NCBI GenBank assembly: GCA_002104905.1
Contig: MCFE01000015.1
Location: 124,001 to 188,000, forward strand
Length of the DNA stretch: 64,000 nucleotides
DNA from: Basidiobolus meristosporus CBS 931.73
Taxonomy: Eukaryota; Basidiobolomycota; Basidiobolomycetes; Basidiobolales; Basidiobolaceae
Reading direction: 5' to 3'
Shown here: in pieces, positions 46,169-56,706 of the stretch
Position numbering within the stretch: position 1 is the first letter of the stretch
How the letters are laid out: each line of letters opens with the position of its first letter
The notes under the pieces: model-generated
The model's database searches: none
Told to the model about the DNA's origin: nothing
The model's input: only the letters and a program-made list of their open reading frames with translations
Position numbers and translations under genes: made by a program

Positions 46169-46759
46169 CTAGATAGTTTCGTAAAACTCCGCCATCACGT
46201 AATAGGCATCCTGGCTCAGGCGAAGGAACGCCACATTTGACATGATCGAGTCGAAGTTATCCTCGGTCATGGACATCACCCATTGGTCATCATCATGGGT
46301 GTATATCCATTGAAGCAGCTCCTTAAATCCGTTCACACATGGAACCGAGAGATGAATATGACAACGTCCGGCACAGTCAAAGGTGATTTGCTCCTTGTTG
46401 GGATTGAATTGCTCCAGCTCGTCAAGGATGGGTGTATGAAGGTGTGGGGTCCTATGAATTGTTCTGTACAAAACTGGGCTATCGTGGATGAAATAGAAGT
46501 CGTGGACCCAAAAGGCGGCGCTCTCTCCTTCCTGGTCTTGGATATGAAGACAAGTGTTTGAGGATTGCGGGTTGTTGAACAATGTGAGGCCCATCTGGTG
46601 GAGATTGTGTAAAACGTGGGTTTTTGTGACCACCTCTGTTTCTGATATACGAATATACTCTTCAGTTGATTGATCCACGGTGCATTGAGAGTCCTTCACG
46701 CATCCGGTGGAGCGAAGAGAGGTGCCATCAAGGAAATGTGGGTCGTGCGAGACAAGCAT
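46169..46759 (-). CDS. BTB/POZ-like protein, paralogue A
   Basis: Single exon, 196 residues. The middle and C-terminus have a BTB-like layout: FWVHDFYFIHDSPVLYRTI resembles the BTB F-x-AHK-x-VLA core, IHLSVPCVNGFKELLQWIYTHDDDQW resembles the following beta strand and helices, and FDSIMSNVAFLRLSQDAYYVMAEFYETI is a helical end. The first 40 residues vary. It is clearly homologous to the gene at 52446-53042 (roughly 40 percent identical by eye), sharing FLRL...AYYV.A.FYE and the WIYT-DD-QW block. BTB domains mediate dimers and Cul3 binding. No second domain is present, so the function is unknown. Confidence 0.65.
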   Translation of the reverse strand: MLVSHDPHFLDGTSLRSTGCVKDSQCTVDQSTEEYIRISETEVVTKTHVLHNLHQMGLTLFNNPQSSNTCLHIQDQEGESAAFWVHDFYFIHDSPVLYRTIHRTPHLHTPILDELEQFNPNKEQITFDCAGRCHIHLSVPCVNGFKELLQWIYTHDDDQWVMSMTEDNFDSIMSNVAFLRLSQDAYYVMAEFYETI

Positions 46760-46818
46760 GGTAAATTGATTAAAGGAGGAACGATCGCAGATAACGGAGA
46801 ATTCCCGATTGTCCGCAA

Positions 46819-47196
46819 TTATATAGGTTTGCGGCTTGGCAAGACGTGGTGATATCTTAACCCGAACCTATCACTTGATGATTGCTTAACCTTTTCCACA
46901 TCCAATGAACCATCAGATGGGTAAACCTTCGCGAAGATCCATCCAGGAAAAGCCAAAATCCCGGTAAAACTCTTTTTCGAATGTTGACCAATTGCAAATA
47001 TAGGAAACCCCTCAATCGGGGGAATCCTTGGCAATTCCCCCTCCCTTGAACGTCTGTGCGGATCCAACGCCATGTGGTTGTTATCTAGAGTGGCTCGTGT
47101 CGAATGAATTTGGTAGACACGAGGTGTGCAGCATCCCACCAGATTACATTGATTGTCCATTGCCCTGCCCATGATAAGAAACATGAACGCAACCAA
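46819..47196 (-). CDS. Hypothetical protein, low support
   Basis: Open frame of 125 codons with no ATG at its 5' end; the first ATG is at 47184 (MFLIMGRAMDNQC). Contents include a cysteine cluster (CNLVGCC) and a PRIPPIEGFPIFAIG stretch. No family is recognised. It is codirectional with BTB paralogue A and ERG7, and no intron is obvious. It could equally be non-coding. Confidence 0.25.
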   Translation of the reverse strand: MVAFMFLIMGRAMDNQCNLVGCCTPRVYQIHSTRATLDNNHMALDPHRRSREGELPRIPPIEGFPIFAIGQHSKKSFTGILAFPGWIFAKVYPSDGSLDVEKVKQSSSDRFGLRYHHVLPSRKPI

Positions 47197-47435
47197 AGCC
47201 TATGGCCATGCTCAACGCAGGTGTAACAGCTAGGTTATCGATGGATGAATACAAATATATAGAGTTAATGGTGTATAGGTAAACGATTGGATCCCTAAAC
47301 TTTATATCGATCTAACAAAAGCGCAAGATAACTATCCAGTATCGATCAGGCTGGTGTAAAGTTCACCAGCCTCACTATTTAAAATGGCAGCCTTTCGGGG
47401 TCATGATATTCCATGAGAATGCAAAGAATTGTTGC

Positions 47436-50400
47436 TCACTGTAACTCAGGATTGTTGTACTTGATTGCATATCTACCCAGTGCCCACATGGTGAAGATGA
47501 ACTTGAAGTTGGGATAGCTAATCATGCAGTTTTTGTTGAATACTCCCTCGATGCTTTCTTGAAGCCATTCTCCATTTGGTTGTTGTCGGGACATGATGAG
47601 CTGGATTAACCGAAAAAGTCTTAGTTAATTATCGAGTGCAGGCTGACTTCTATTTGGGCTAATTACCTTGACGCCACGACGAAGCACTGACTCATCAGGG
47701 TATTCGGCTGAGAGGAGGGCCATCAATGCCCAAGCGGTATTCACCACTTGGGATTTTTCATGTTGATGGTAAACTCCCGTCTCGCACGACTGGTCACGTT
47801 AATATGTGAGCAATGAAAGGGTCGAAGAATACGTACCTTGAATGTTTCGCCCCATCCACCATCCGGCTGTTGCTTAGAAACAAGAAATTCACAGGCTTTC
47901 TTCACGGCGGGGCTATCGAAGGTAAAGCCTCGTGAATACACATCCTTCCGGTGCTCCAGATATCCAAGCACTCACCAGTTTTTGTATTTGTAGCCAACGA
48001 TGGCCAGACTCTCCAAGGCAAACATCATCGCGTAGGTGAAGCAAATCCCCCAACTACCGAACCAACTACCATCTTCGCGTTGAGATTTGAAGATATATTC
48101 AATGGATTTCTTCTTCGTCTCTCTGTAACGAGCCGGTTCCGTTAAGATCGATCAATTCACGGCGCAAAACCCATTGAAGTTCTTACTCAATCTCGGCCTT
48201 TCTGTATTCCGGGTAGTACTCCTGGAAGGTACTTAGTCCAAGTAACACCGAAGTGGTGCACTCTGGGTAGCTGTATTCAATCATGATCTTTCCGAATACT
48301 TCGGCTGGATTTATCCACTCGAGCCATGAGGGACCGCGGATACGTTCGTAACTGGCAAAGCCACCGTCAGCGTTCTGCATGGTGAGCAGGACATCCACTG
48401 CCTCGTAGAGTCTCTCTTTGGAGATTCTTGGCTCGACCCCCCTAGTGGTTTGACGAAAATGAAGTTCAGATAACGGTTAGGCAAATGGATGCGAGCCAGA
48501 AATAGGAGTTCGACTTTACTTGATTCCCTGTATTAACAGAGCGGCTTTGAGTCCCTCGGCGGTACAATCTGATACGGTGTAGCCTTGCTCCCGAGTACTG
48601 AAAGGCCAGGCGCCCTTGGATATCTGTCTGAAACAATATTCATGGTTTGGCACGTTTCTTCTGATCTGATACACTACTCAGTGAATGTGGGTTGGAACAT
48701 CCTCGTGATCTATGGAAAATTACCTGGCAGTGGTCCAAAAATCTTAGCGCGTTCTCGATTGCCTCTCGGTTTTCGGGATACTGGGCCAATCCTGGGCGTA
48801 CAATGCATTTGTCAGCCTTGCTTCTCCGCCGTAAGGCGCTCAGCCTATCCTCTTACCAGATTCAGCAATGGCTTGGATACAGAATGCGGTATCCCAAAGC
48901 TGGCTTCCATTGGTGCCATTCACCATCATTCCCTCTCTACCAAGCCTGAATGAAGATTTAGTAAGCACACGCAGCAACTGACAGCTATGGAAGGCCCATA
49001 CCAGACAAATTCGTCTAGACGGCTAGCATGCTTACGAAAAGCCTCAGAGTCAGGGCCCTCGGTGAACCAACGGCAAATCATATTCATGGGCTTGCTAACC
49101 TAGACATCGTCCACATGTTAGTCGAGATGCATGCGCCGTTGTCCATATGACGACCACGGGCTTACCGGGGCGATTCCCAAATAGTAGGTATTCTCATCCT
49201 CGATAACGATTTGTTCGTATGCCTTGCTCAGTGCATATTGTCGGAGGTAACTGTTGAGATAAAAGTCGGGTAATTTTTGATAGACGTCCACGGCAGCTGG
49301 TCGAGTGCCGTTATTAGTCCTGGTATTCAATGAAGGATCGCATCAAACAAGCGGAACATACACATCAAGACCTCGTAAATTCGGCTGTGAGGTGAATACA
49401 GATCTGCCTCGGAGATGTTATTGCGCTGCTGAGGCCAGTCGATAGTCTCGTATGGCTGTGTGTATAGCTCATTCCTCAGCTGAAGAATGAGTTCGGTCTC
49501 TTTGCCAGTCAATTTCTTCCCGTAAATGTAACTCATCGGGAGGTAGACCGCGCGAGTGTGGACCCAGAATTTGCCTGGGTGTACGGGTAAAGCCTGTGGA
49601 AGAACCCTTTTCACTCGTCATGAGGCTGATGACCAAAAATGACTCCAACTCTTCAACTAGCTTACCATAGCTCTGGAGGGACAGGGTTGAGACCCTCCCA
49701 GTCATAGGCTCCAAGAACCGCTAGCCAGAATTTACCCCATGAGGGGGCGGCGGCTGCGCCTCCTAATATTGTGCCAAAGTCTATTTAAGTATGCTAACAA
49801 TAGGCGGCCCGCATTCCGGGAGATTTACCTAGCTTGTGGAGGCAGGCACGAGCCTTGACTAGGGTTGGGTGTTCACTGTCTAAGCCTAAAATCCTTAGGG
49901 CTGCATAGTTTAGGGCAGTTCCAAACACCGTAGATTGGCCCTCTATATGGCTGTGGAGTGGAAGGGTCAATCTCCATACGTAGCAATGCTGGAAAAGACC
50001 AAGCCAAAAAATGCCTACATTCCCCAGCCACCATCTTCTGCATGAGCTCTGTTGATCAGGTAACGGATATACTCCTGTCTCTGTCTTTCAGGGATGGGAA
50101 TCCCGGTGATGTACATGGAGAATACTACCCCGGGTAAGAGGAACATGGGGCCTCCGTACTCGCCAGCCCAATGACCGTCCTCCGTCTGCAACCGCTTGTA
50201 AAACTCAAAACACTGGCGGACCGAATCCATCGGAGTCTTGGCCGGTGAGGATTCCTCGGCATCCTAAGAAATAAACAACTTGGTCAAACGATCCGACGAC
50301 AGAACTTCCGTGCAAAATTGCTCGGCGTACCAGTGGTAGGCCAATCCAGTACTTGTCGCACATCGTCTGGGGCCACGCTTCGGCCTCCTCCTCGGTTTCC

Positions 50401-50543
50401 AAGTAAACCCAGGTTTGCGCGCCTAGGCCGTCTACTTTAAGTCTCCAGCGGGTCAAATCCGTGGCAAAAGGTTCCTTTGCAAACTGCATGTTGTTGTTCC
50501 GTTGCAAGTGGTGAATTAGTTGCTGGGCACTGAGTGAGCCCAT
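47436..50543 (-). CDS. ERG7: Oxidosqualene cyclase (lanosterol synthase)
   Basis: Cyclises 2,3-oxidosqualene to lanosterol in ergosterol synthesis, on ER or lipid-droplet membranes. At least twelve exons; those placed by eye begin 50543-50331, 50263-50019, 49950-49829, 49762-49666, 49606-49364, 49319-49166, 49099-49002. Motifs are TDLTRWRLK, several QW repeats ([35 protein letters not shown]), the WDTAFCIQA segment, and the catalytic DCTAE (plus-strand 48555-48569). C-terminus [25 protein letters not shown] matches the family end. Predicted length is about 720-740 residues, as expected. DCTAE rather than DVTAE/DCTSE fits a sterol-type cyclase. Its position between the two BTB-like paralogues on one strand suggests a local duplication around it. 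Confidence 0.93.
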
Positions 50544-51022
50544 ATAAATCAATCAATCAATCGGCCATGAATTCTAGCCACGGAGCAACAGGAATCCACG
50601 CAGGTGGACAAATTGGGCGGAAGTTTCATGATCAGAGATTTGCTCTGCCTCTCAAGTGCCACTGGCTTAATATCTGGACTTGAAATGCCCACAGGTGTAG
50701 GCAAAATCAATGTCACATCATGTGTATTCACATGTGACGGATGGATTCTTGGCTTCCAAGAGGAATCCAATGACCTCCATAGTCCTATGCATTTATGTGA
50801 GCTAATTTATTTACGTAGCGTATCTACATGTAACGCATGGATCGGACTCAATATTGGGGGAGGTTGGGGCCAAATATGATGAAAAAGGAAAACGAGACTG
50901 AAAATATACTCCGCGCTTGAAAGAATTACACACAAGGATTAATCTAAAAGTCCAAAACAGAAGAATTATGTTCAGATTGTCACTTCGCAACTCCCACCCT
51001 GCTTCGGCTCTGGTGGATCTAT

Positions 51023-51763
51023 TTAATGTCTATGGGAATACTGTTGGATTAGTACTGAAAGCGTTTCGAGATTCACCCGACAATGGATTTGGGTGGAGTT
51101 GTATGACGGAAGCGTGGTCGAATCGAGGGATTGTCGAGATTCCGAGCGTGCTGTGTAGGGGGGCGGTGCGATGTTTCTCTCGGGCGAGCAGATGATGGAA
51201 TCCGCTTGTAGGGTATACCGGTTTCTATGCCGTGTGGAGTGTGTGCAGCTCGATAGATCCTCAGCCATGCTGGATGCTCTGGGCATCATCAGGTAATCGG
51301 TGTTGGTGAGCGAGCTGGTGCATCGATGCTTTGAATGCTTCCAATGGCCTTCGATCAAGTCAGCTGCCTCTCCGAAGGATACCCCCGACTTCAGAATGAT
51401 GGGCAGGTCGCGCTTGGGTAGATTGGACTTGAAGTCGAAACGGTCATAGTCCTGGTCTACCGTCCCGCGGATGATACAGCGCCAAGGAGTTAAAGTGAAT
51501 TTGCCAACCCGTTGAAAGTCAAACGTCAGCTTGTTCACACTATTCGTGCCCGAGGGCTCGGATGCAAGCTCAATATGGACCTGTCCATGTTTACGGAACC
51601 ACTTCAAGATGCTTTCGCGAAAACCATAGACGACAAAGATCGGTTGAAATCCAGGTGAAAGGGTCAACTTTTGGTTCAGTTTCGGTCGTAAAATTATGTT
51701 GTTCCCAGTACTGTCTGTGTTTGAAAAAATGCCTTCCCTATTAACCAGCGCTCCACGAATCAC
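51023..51763 (-). CDS. Unknown protein with a compact beta-rich domain and Ser/Thr-rich tail
   Basis: Open frame of about 245 codons to a stop at 51023. The first 130 residues look folded (ILRPKLNQKLTLSPGF, FVVYGFRESILKWF, LTFDFQRVGKFTLTPWRC) and the last 110 are Ser/Thr/Arg-rich and probably disordered. The frame lacks an ATG at its 5' end. A 5' exon containing LWLLPVFVMRYGFLEK may join through a short intron (gtaaga...taatag, about 51789-51742), but the phase does not fit cleanly. No family is recognised; a weak thought is a tubby/LURP-type beta barrel. Confidence 0.45.
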   Translation of the reverse strand: MIRGALVNREGIFSNTDSTGNNIILRPKLNQKLTLSPGFQPIFVVYGFRESILKWFRKHGQVHIELASEPSGTNSVNKLTFDFQRVGKFTLTPWRCIIRGTVDQDYDRFDFKSNLPKRDLPIILKSGVSFGEAADLIEGHWKHSKHRCTSSLTNTDYLMMPRASSMAEDLSSCTHSTRHRNRYTLQADSIICSPERNIAPPPYTARSESRQSLDSTTLPSYNSTQIHCRVNLETLSVLIQQYSHRH

Positions 51764-52445
51764 ACCTCCAACAACAGCATCTTACCTTTCTCTAAAAACC
51801 CGTAACGCATGACGAAGACAGGCAACAACCAGAGTGTGTGGGAGGTTTGGGTGGCGATAAGTGCTGCAAGTAACTAAACTACGAAGAAGAGTGACCACGG
51901 GGGAGGATACAACTTTCAGAACGCAAATAACCCAGGGATTATATTGAAGGAGAAGTAATCAGCATGACAACAGGAGCCTACTGAGCACTGAGGCGGCTTA
52001 TAAGGTGGAGCATTATTGAGAGGGTTTTCCAAATTTGGAGAAATGTAATTAGGTTAACCTTGATTATTCCCAACAATGGCATATATTCCTAGTAGAACAC
52101 TAACATCGCAATTCGCCATCGGCTTCACCCTCATCGATGAGGTCTTAAAAATAATCACACAACATATTCAAAGGAGATCACACTGGGATGACAAATTTAC
52201 ACAGAGCATGTACTCCATTGAGCCATCCAATTACCGCCTTGAACGCTAATTGGATCTGGGCTAAATGAACACTGCCTTCTATGGTTATGGTGAAGCGTTG
52301 AGTCAGTGAATGAATGCACAGATTAGTGATTTATTAGTGGATCGAATCCGTAATTAGTCAACTCATGGAAGAGTGTTCTGCGTAATCGAGCGATAAAGGA
52401 AGGGATAATTACATATTTACAAGAGTAAGTTGTTTAGGGGCGCGC
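51764..52445. other. Intergenic region upstream of the unknown gene and downstream of BTB paralogue B
   Basis: Holds the possible 5' exon of the unknown gene (51770-51860). No other gene is seen. Confidence 0.35.
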
Positions 52446-53042
52446 TCACAGGTTTTCGTAAAACTGGGCCAGCACGTAGTACGCTTCGTGGCCCAGCCTT
52501 AGAAAAGCCACGTTTTGCATGATGGTCTCGAAATTCTCCTCGTCGAACGTGCTCAACCACTGCTCGTCATCGCGAGTGTAGATCCATCTCAAGATCTCCT
52601 CAAAGCCGACGATTGAGGGGACCTTAATGTAGATGTGCCTGACCATCCGCTGTTGGTCTTGCTCCACCTCCACCCGCTTCTCAACGGTCATCTCAAGCTC
52701 ATTCGAGATTGATGAGCGACGCGGAAAGCGGCACAGAAGGCGGTAAAGTAGCTGGCAGTCCTGGGCAAAGTAGAAATCATGCAGCCAAAAGTGGGCCTCG
52801 TTGTTCAGAGAATCCTCAATATGCAAACAGGAGTCGCTGGAGTATTGGTTGTTGAACAGGTAAGGACCAACTCTACGCAAGTTGTCCAATACGTAACTGG
52901 TGGGGAAGGCCTCATTCTCAGATATCTGAATGTAATCCTGGTTGTGGGTTGGGTCGCTTGAAACACTAGAGCAAACAAGCGAGGCACCAACTGGTGTATG
53001 ATTCACCTGGAATAGGTTTAGGGTACTGGAAGAGAGAATCAT
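52446..53042 (-). CDS. BTB/POZ-like protein, paralogue B
   Basis: Single exon, 198 residues, paralogue of 46169-46759. Shared landmarks are the YVLDNLRRVGPYLFNN region, CLHIEDS, FWLHDFYFAQDCQLLYRLL (BTB-like), GFEEILRWIYTRDDEQWL, FETIMQNVAFLRL and YYVLAQFYENL. Differences concentrate in the first 35 residues and in a basic insert (RVEVEQDQQRMVRH). A TATA-like tttatattg lies at 53083. Same strand as paralogue A; ERG7 and the unknown gene lie between. No extra domain. Confidence 0.65.
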   Translation of the reverse strand: MILSSSTLNLFQVNHTPVGASLVCSSVSSDPTHNQDYIQISENEAFPTSYVLDNLRRVGPYLFNNQYSSDSCLHIEDSLNNEAHFWLHDFYFAQDCQLLYRLLCRFPRRSSISNELEMTVEKRVEVEQDQQRMVRHIYIKVPSIVGFEEILRWIYTRDDEQWLSTFDEENFETIMQNVAFLRLGHEAYYVLAQFYENL

Positions 53043-53713
53043 TGTGCAACTATTGCCTTGGAAGTATGGGCGAGTGGGGTTTATATTGAATTGGGCTGTT
53101 TCTCCACCACTTGTTTAATAAGCGCGATTGATAAATTAGGATTAATTTGCCATACAAAATAGTAGGTGAGTCATATTTCCGTAGTTTAGGCCCGCTCCGT
53201 ACACATTCCGTTCAGCCTTAATTGTACAGGATAGCTCGATGGTTTCCGCTTGGGACCAGCTTTCCTTACTGATCTCCGCCATATTCCAAGTCTCGATCTG
53301 TTTCGGATTTGATGGGTAGTCTACCCGACCCTTACCCTAACCCTAGCTGCAGCGATAACAAGTAAAATGCACTCTGGCTTAGTTACAACTGTCAGCTGGT
53401 GTCTCTTGGCCAACAAGGGTCCATGGAATTAATATGTATATAGTTGGAAATTCAATGGTTGGCAGGACCAAATCAGTAGTCAATAACTGCCTAAACGATC
53501 AGCACTTGATTGAACTTACTAAGCATCCGCAACGTCCTTCATTGTCGGGAAAACTCTCGGTGACAGATTTATTTGCGGATATCTAAACAGTGAGCAATCA
53601 AGGGAATCTAAATAGGGGGACGGCTCTAAAGAGGGGCCCGGTGCCATGGAATAAGGTTTAGTGTGGGACCTGGTTGCTGCCAAATGGGTGCATCGATCTC
53701 ATCAAGATTCGAT
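53043..53713. other. Intergenic region between BTB-like paralogue B and SURF4-like A
   Basis: No gene seen. It contains a two-unit telomere-like stretch ccctaaccctag at about 53334-53346, too short to mean more than chance. Confidence 0.35.
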
Positions 53714-54586
53714 CTAGAATTTCTTCTTCTTTTCGTCAACAGAGAACCCACCAGGTCCGGTGCTGAGGAGAAGAATAAACCCACCTACGATGCTGAGGAT
53801 CTGGAAGAAGTTATATTTAACAAAATTACGGGTATCCGGGTCCTGGTTGATTGACCACCAGTTATTCATCACCACATTGAACAGAAACAGAAACGTCATC
53901 ATCATCATGGCGGAGTACTTGGCTTTAAACCCGATCACCACCATCAATGACATGACGAGGCCAACTCCGGCGCCAACCAGCTTCAGCGTCGACATCTTCC
54001 CGGTCACAACGAACGAGCCGAAGAGAAGGACCAGGAGGATGCGGCCGAACAGCGCGAAGTACGGGCTACGATCCAACTCCTGGACCGTTGGCAGCCCTCC
54101 AAAAATGGCCTTGGGTTTGTTGGGCCCTTCCGACAGAAGCATGAGAATCCCGCCCAGCATACTGATGTTACGTAAAAAGAAAGACCACTCCAGAAATAGC
54201 CCGTATCCAAATATCTGCGTCACTACGGCTGTGAACAATCCGATCACCGCAAGGTGAGTTTGGATCTTGGTGATGGCAAGAACGGACCCTATTAGCATCA
54301 ACTAGACCAGAGTTAGCGTGTTTCCCTTGACATCCCCAACCACACCCAACCCACTTACCCCTAGATTCATCCCCAGAAACAGATGACTAGTGCCATGGTA
54401 AAACCCTCGATATTTCTCCAAGTAGCGTAGCTGTTGATCCCACTGAGTGTATATCCGCAGTGAGTCTTCCAGAAACGCTGACACCAAGAGGAACCGGCCC
54501 ACAACAGAGGTGAGTCTTTGGAACCGCTTCAATGAGTAGGTGGTGCGCCGTTCTACTCTGTACATTGATCTTTGTGCTGTGTCCAT
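53714..54586 (-). CDS. SURF4/Erv29-family ER-Golgi cargo receptor, paralogue A
   Basis: Multi-spanning COPII cargo receptor for soluble secretory proteins. Two exons: 54586-54359 and 54301-53714; 816 nt, 271 residues. Family landmarks are RFLLVSAFLEDSLRI...QW (first TM and loop), GYGLFLEWSFFLRNISMLGGILMLLSE, and NNWWSINQDPDTRNFVKYNFFQILSIVGGFILLLSTGPGGFSVDEKKKKF. The lysine-rich C-terminus resembles KKxx-type retrieval signals. Neighbouring paralogue B (55186-56096) has the same intron position and equal-length second exon (588 nt). Confidence 0.92.
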
Positions 54587-55185
54587 TCCTGGTCTGATGA
54601 GAGAGTTGCTGAGAGATAGGTGTCTATAGTTGATGACAAAAAGGTGAGGGGATGCGACAGAAGACTGGGCTTTTTAAATCCAACTCTAACAATGGCAACC
54701 AAATGCCCGGACGGCTGCAATGTACTGACACCTCCATTGTTAAGCTGTGTGGCCATGCATACAATCTTCCCATTTGGGGTAAATGATGTGGCATTCTGGC
54801 ATGGTACACAGTAATGGTTCTAAATACCATCTATTGCGTGCTCCTTGTGATCCATTCCTCTCGATCATGCCGACCATTTCCTCGCCAACCTGCTTACCAA
54901 ACATGCGAGCAATGTGGGGCTGCGAATCTAGAGACGTTGGGTTTGGGTGTCGTGCTTGTTAGTTCGACATCCGAGATGATCATTGATGTTTTGAGTGCAT
55001 GTTGGATCGAGTTTGTGGATGTCATGTGGCCAGCCCCTTGCATATGTCCTTTAAGGAGCTAGAAAATGGTCTTTAATGAGAATTTTTAAATACGATCAAG
55101 GTTTATCTATTGATTGCTGTTTAGGATATCTAGGCTACTGTTGTTTTCTAGGGGATGCAAGGGTATGTGAGGGCACTATCGTGCT
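54587..55185. other. Intergenic region between SURF4-like paralogues
   Basis: No supported gene. It holds the promoter of paralogue A and the 3' region of B. Confidence 0.35.
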
Positions 55186-56096
55186 TTAGAATTTCTTCTC
55201 TTTTCCGTCCAAGGATAGGGTTCCAGGGCCAACGTTCACCAGCAGTAACAATCCGCCGACGATGCTTAGCACCTGGAAAAAGTCATATCTCAGGTAGTCC
55301 CTGGCTGGATGGTTGTGATGGATAGTCCACCAGTTGTTCTTTACAATGTTGAATATCGTTAGGGAAAATGCCATCAAGACGGCTGAGAACTTCACTTTAA
55401 ACCCAACTACGATCATGAGGGAAGATATGATCCCAACTGCTGCTAAGGTCAAATTCAAAGGGGTCGCATCTTGAGGAAACACCATGTACAGGAACAACAC
55501 AATCAGCAGTACTCTTCCTGACAGCTGGAGGTACCTCCTAGGATCAACGTGATACGGCGCAAGGAGCCCTGGAAAGCAGGATTTCGGCTTGTTCAAGCCC
55601 TCCGCCAGGAGCATCAACAACCCACCAAGGATGCTAATGTTCCGAAGAAAGAATTGGAACTCCAGAAACAGCCCGTACCCTATGACTTGGGAGATCACCG
55701 CGAGAAATAGTCCCCCGATTGCAATCTTCATATGCTTTTTTGTTATTGCTAGGAATGAGCCTGATAGCATTATCTGGAAATCAACCATGTAAGTAACCAC
55801 GAATTTGTGAGCCCATTGGTTGCCATAATTACCAGGACATTGAGCAGTAGAAAGGCGTGGCCGATTTGAGGGCTGATGCCACGTTGATATTGAAGATAGT
55901 GAAGCTGTTCGGTCCATTGAGACAATATCCTTGATGAGTCTTCAATAAAACTGACCACAACAAGAAATCTCGCTACGCTGGGAATGTAGGACTTCATTGG
56001 GAAATGGTCCAACTCACAGTCGATTTGGGCAGATATGTCTCTTAGAAGATCCATTGAATATGCGACGATAGGGCTGAAATGAGATGAATGCTCCAT
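55186..56096 (-). CDS. SURF4/Erv29-family ER-Golgi cargo receptor, paralogue B
   Basis: Two exons: 56096-55833 and 55773-55186; 852 nt, 283 residues. It has RFLVVVSFIEDSSRI...QW, GYGLFLEFQFFLRNISILGGLLMLLAE, NNWWTIHHNHPARDYLRYDFFQVLSIVGGLLLLVNVGPGTLSLDGKEKKF. The C-terminus KEKKF is a dilysine-type signal. It is about 45-50 percent identical to paralogue A by eye, with the N-terminus 12 residues longer. The shared intron position and adjacency show an old tandem duplication; the divergence suggests different cargo sets. Confidence 0.92.
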
Positions 56097-56706
56097 GATT
56101 CCAGGAAATATTTATACCCAAGTCCATCGGAGGTTTCCAATGGGCATACGTTATCAACAATCAACGTTCCATTGTAAAGAGCAGATTCGGGGAATAGTAT
56201 GGTTCGATGATGAGCTTCAATTTCTAATTGGAACAAAGGTTTGTACATCCTCATCAAAGCGATCAATTCAACACGCATGCTCATTGACCGTTCTGCAGAG
56301 AAGGAATTGCTTTATGTGGATAGTTTAGAACTTCAGGGTACTGAAAACCGACTGAGGTTTTGATATGTCCACAAACATTAAATCAATTTGACCTGCCTTC
56401 GATTGTTGTTGATTTATAATCCGGCTTGCCGCATGGGATATGGTAATTGTGCCAGGCATCTGGATATTTTTACTCATGATCCTATTGTCTATCCCATGTC
56501 AGATTCACAACCTTGCTTGTTACTTGTTAATTAACTTTCATAAAAGTGTGACGGAATGTAATATTCATGAATAGAACATACTCGATTGCTGATGAGGACA
56601 TCATATTTGGTGCCGATGTCACAACTTTATGCGAAGTAACTAAACGGTGTGTAGGTGTGTCAAGTAACCTTCGTTCCATTTGCATTATTCAAGAAACATA
56701 GCCTCC
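56097..56706. other. Divergent intergenic region between SURF4-like B and VPS11
   Basis: No gene seen; it presumably contains both promoters. Confidence 0.35.

Noticed and set aside
53325-53350. Interstitial telomere-like sequence (cccttaccctaaccctag)
   Set aside because: Only about two repeat units; too short to indicate a former chromosome end.
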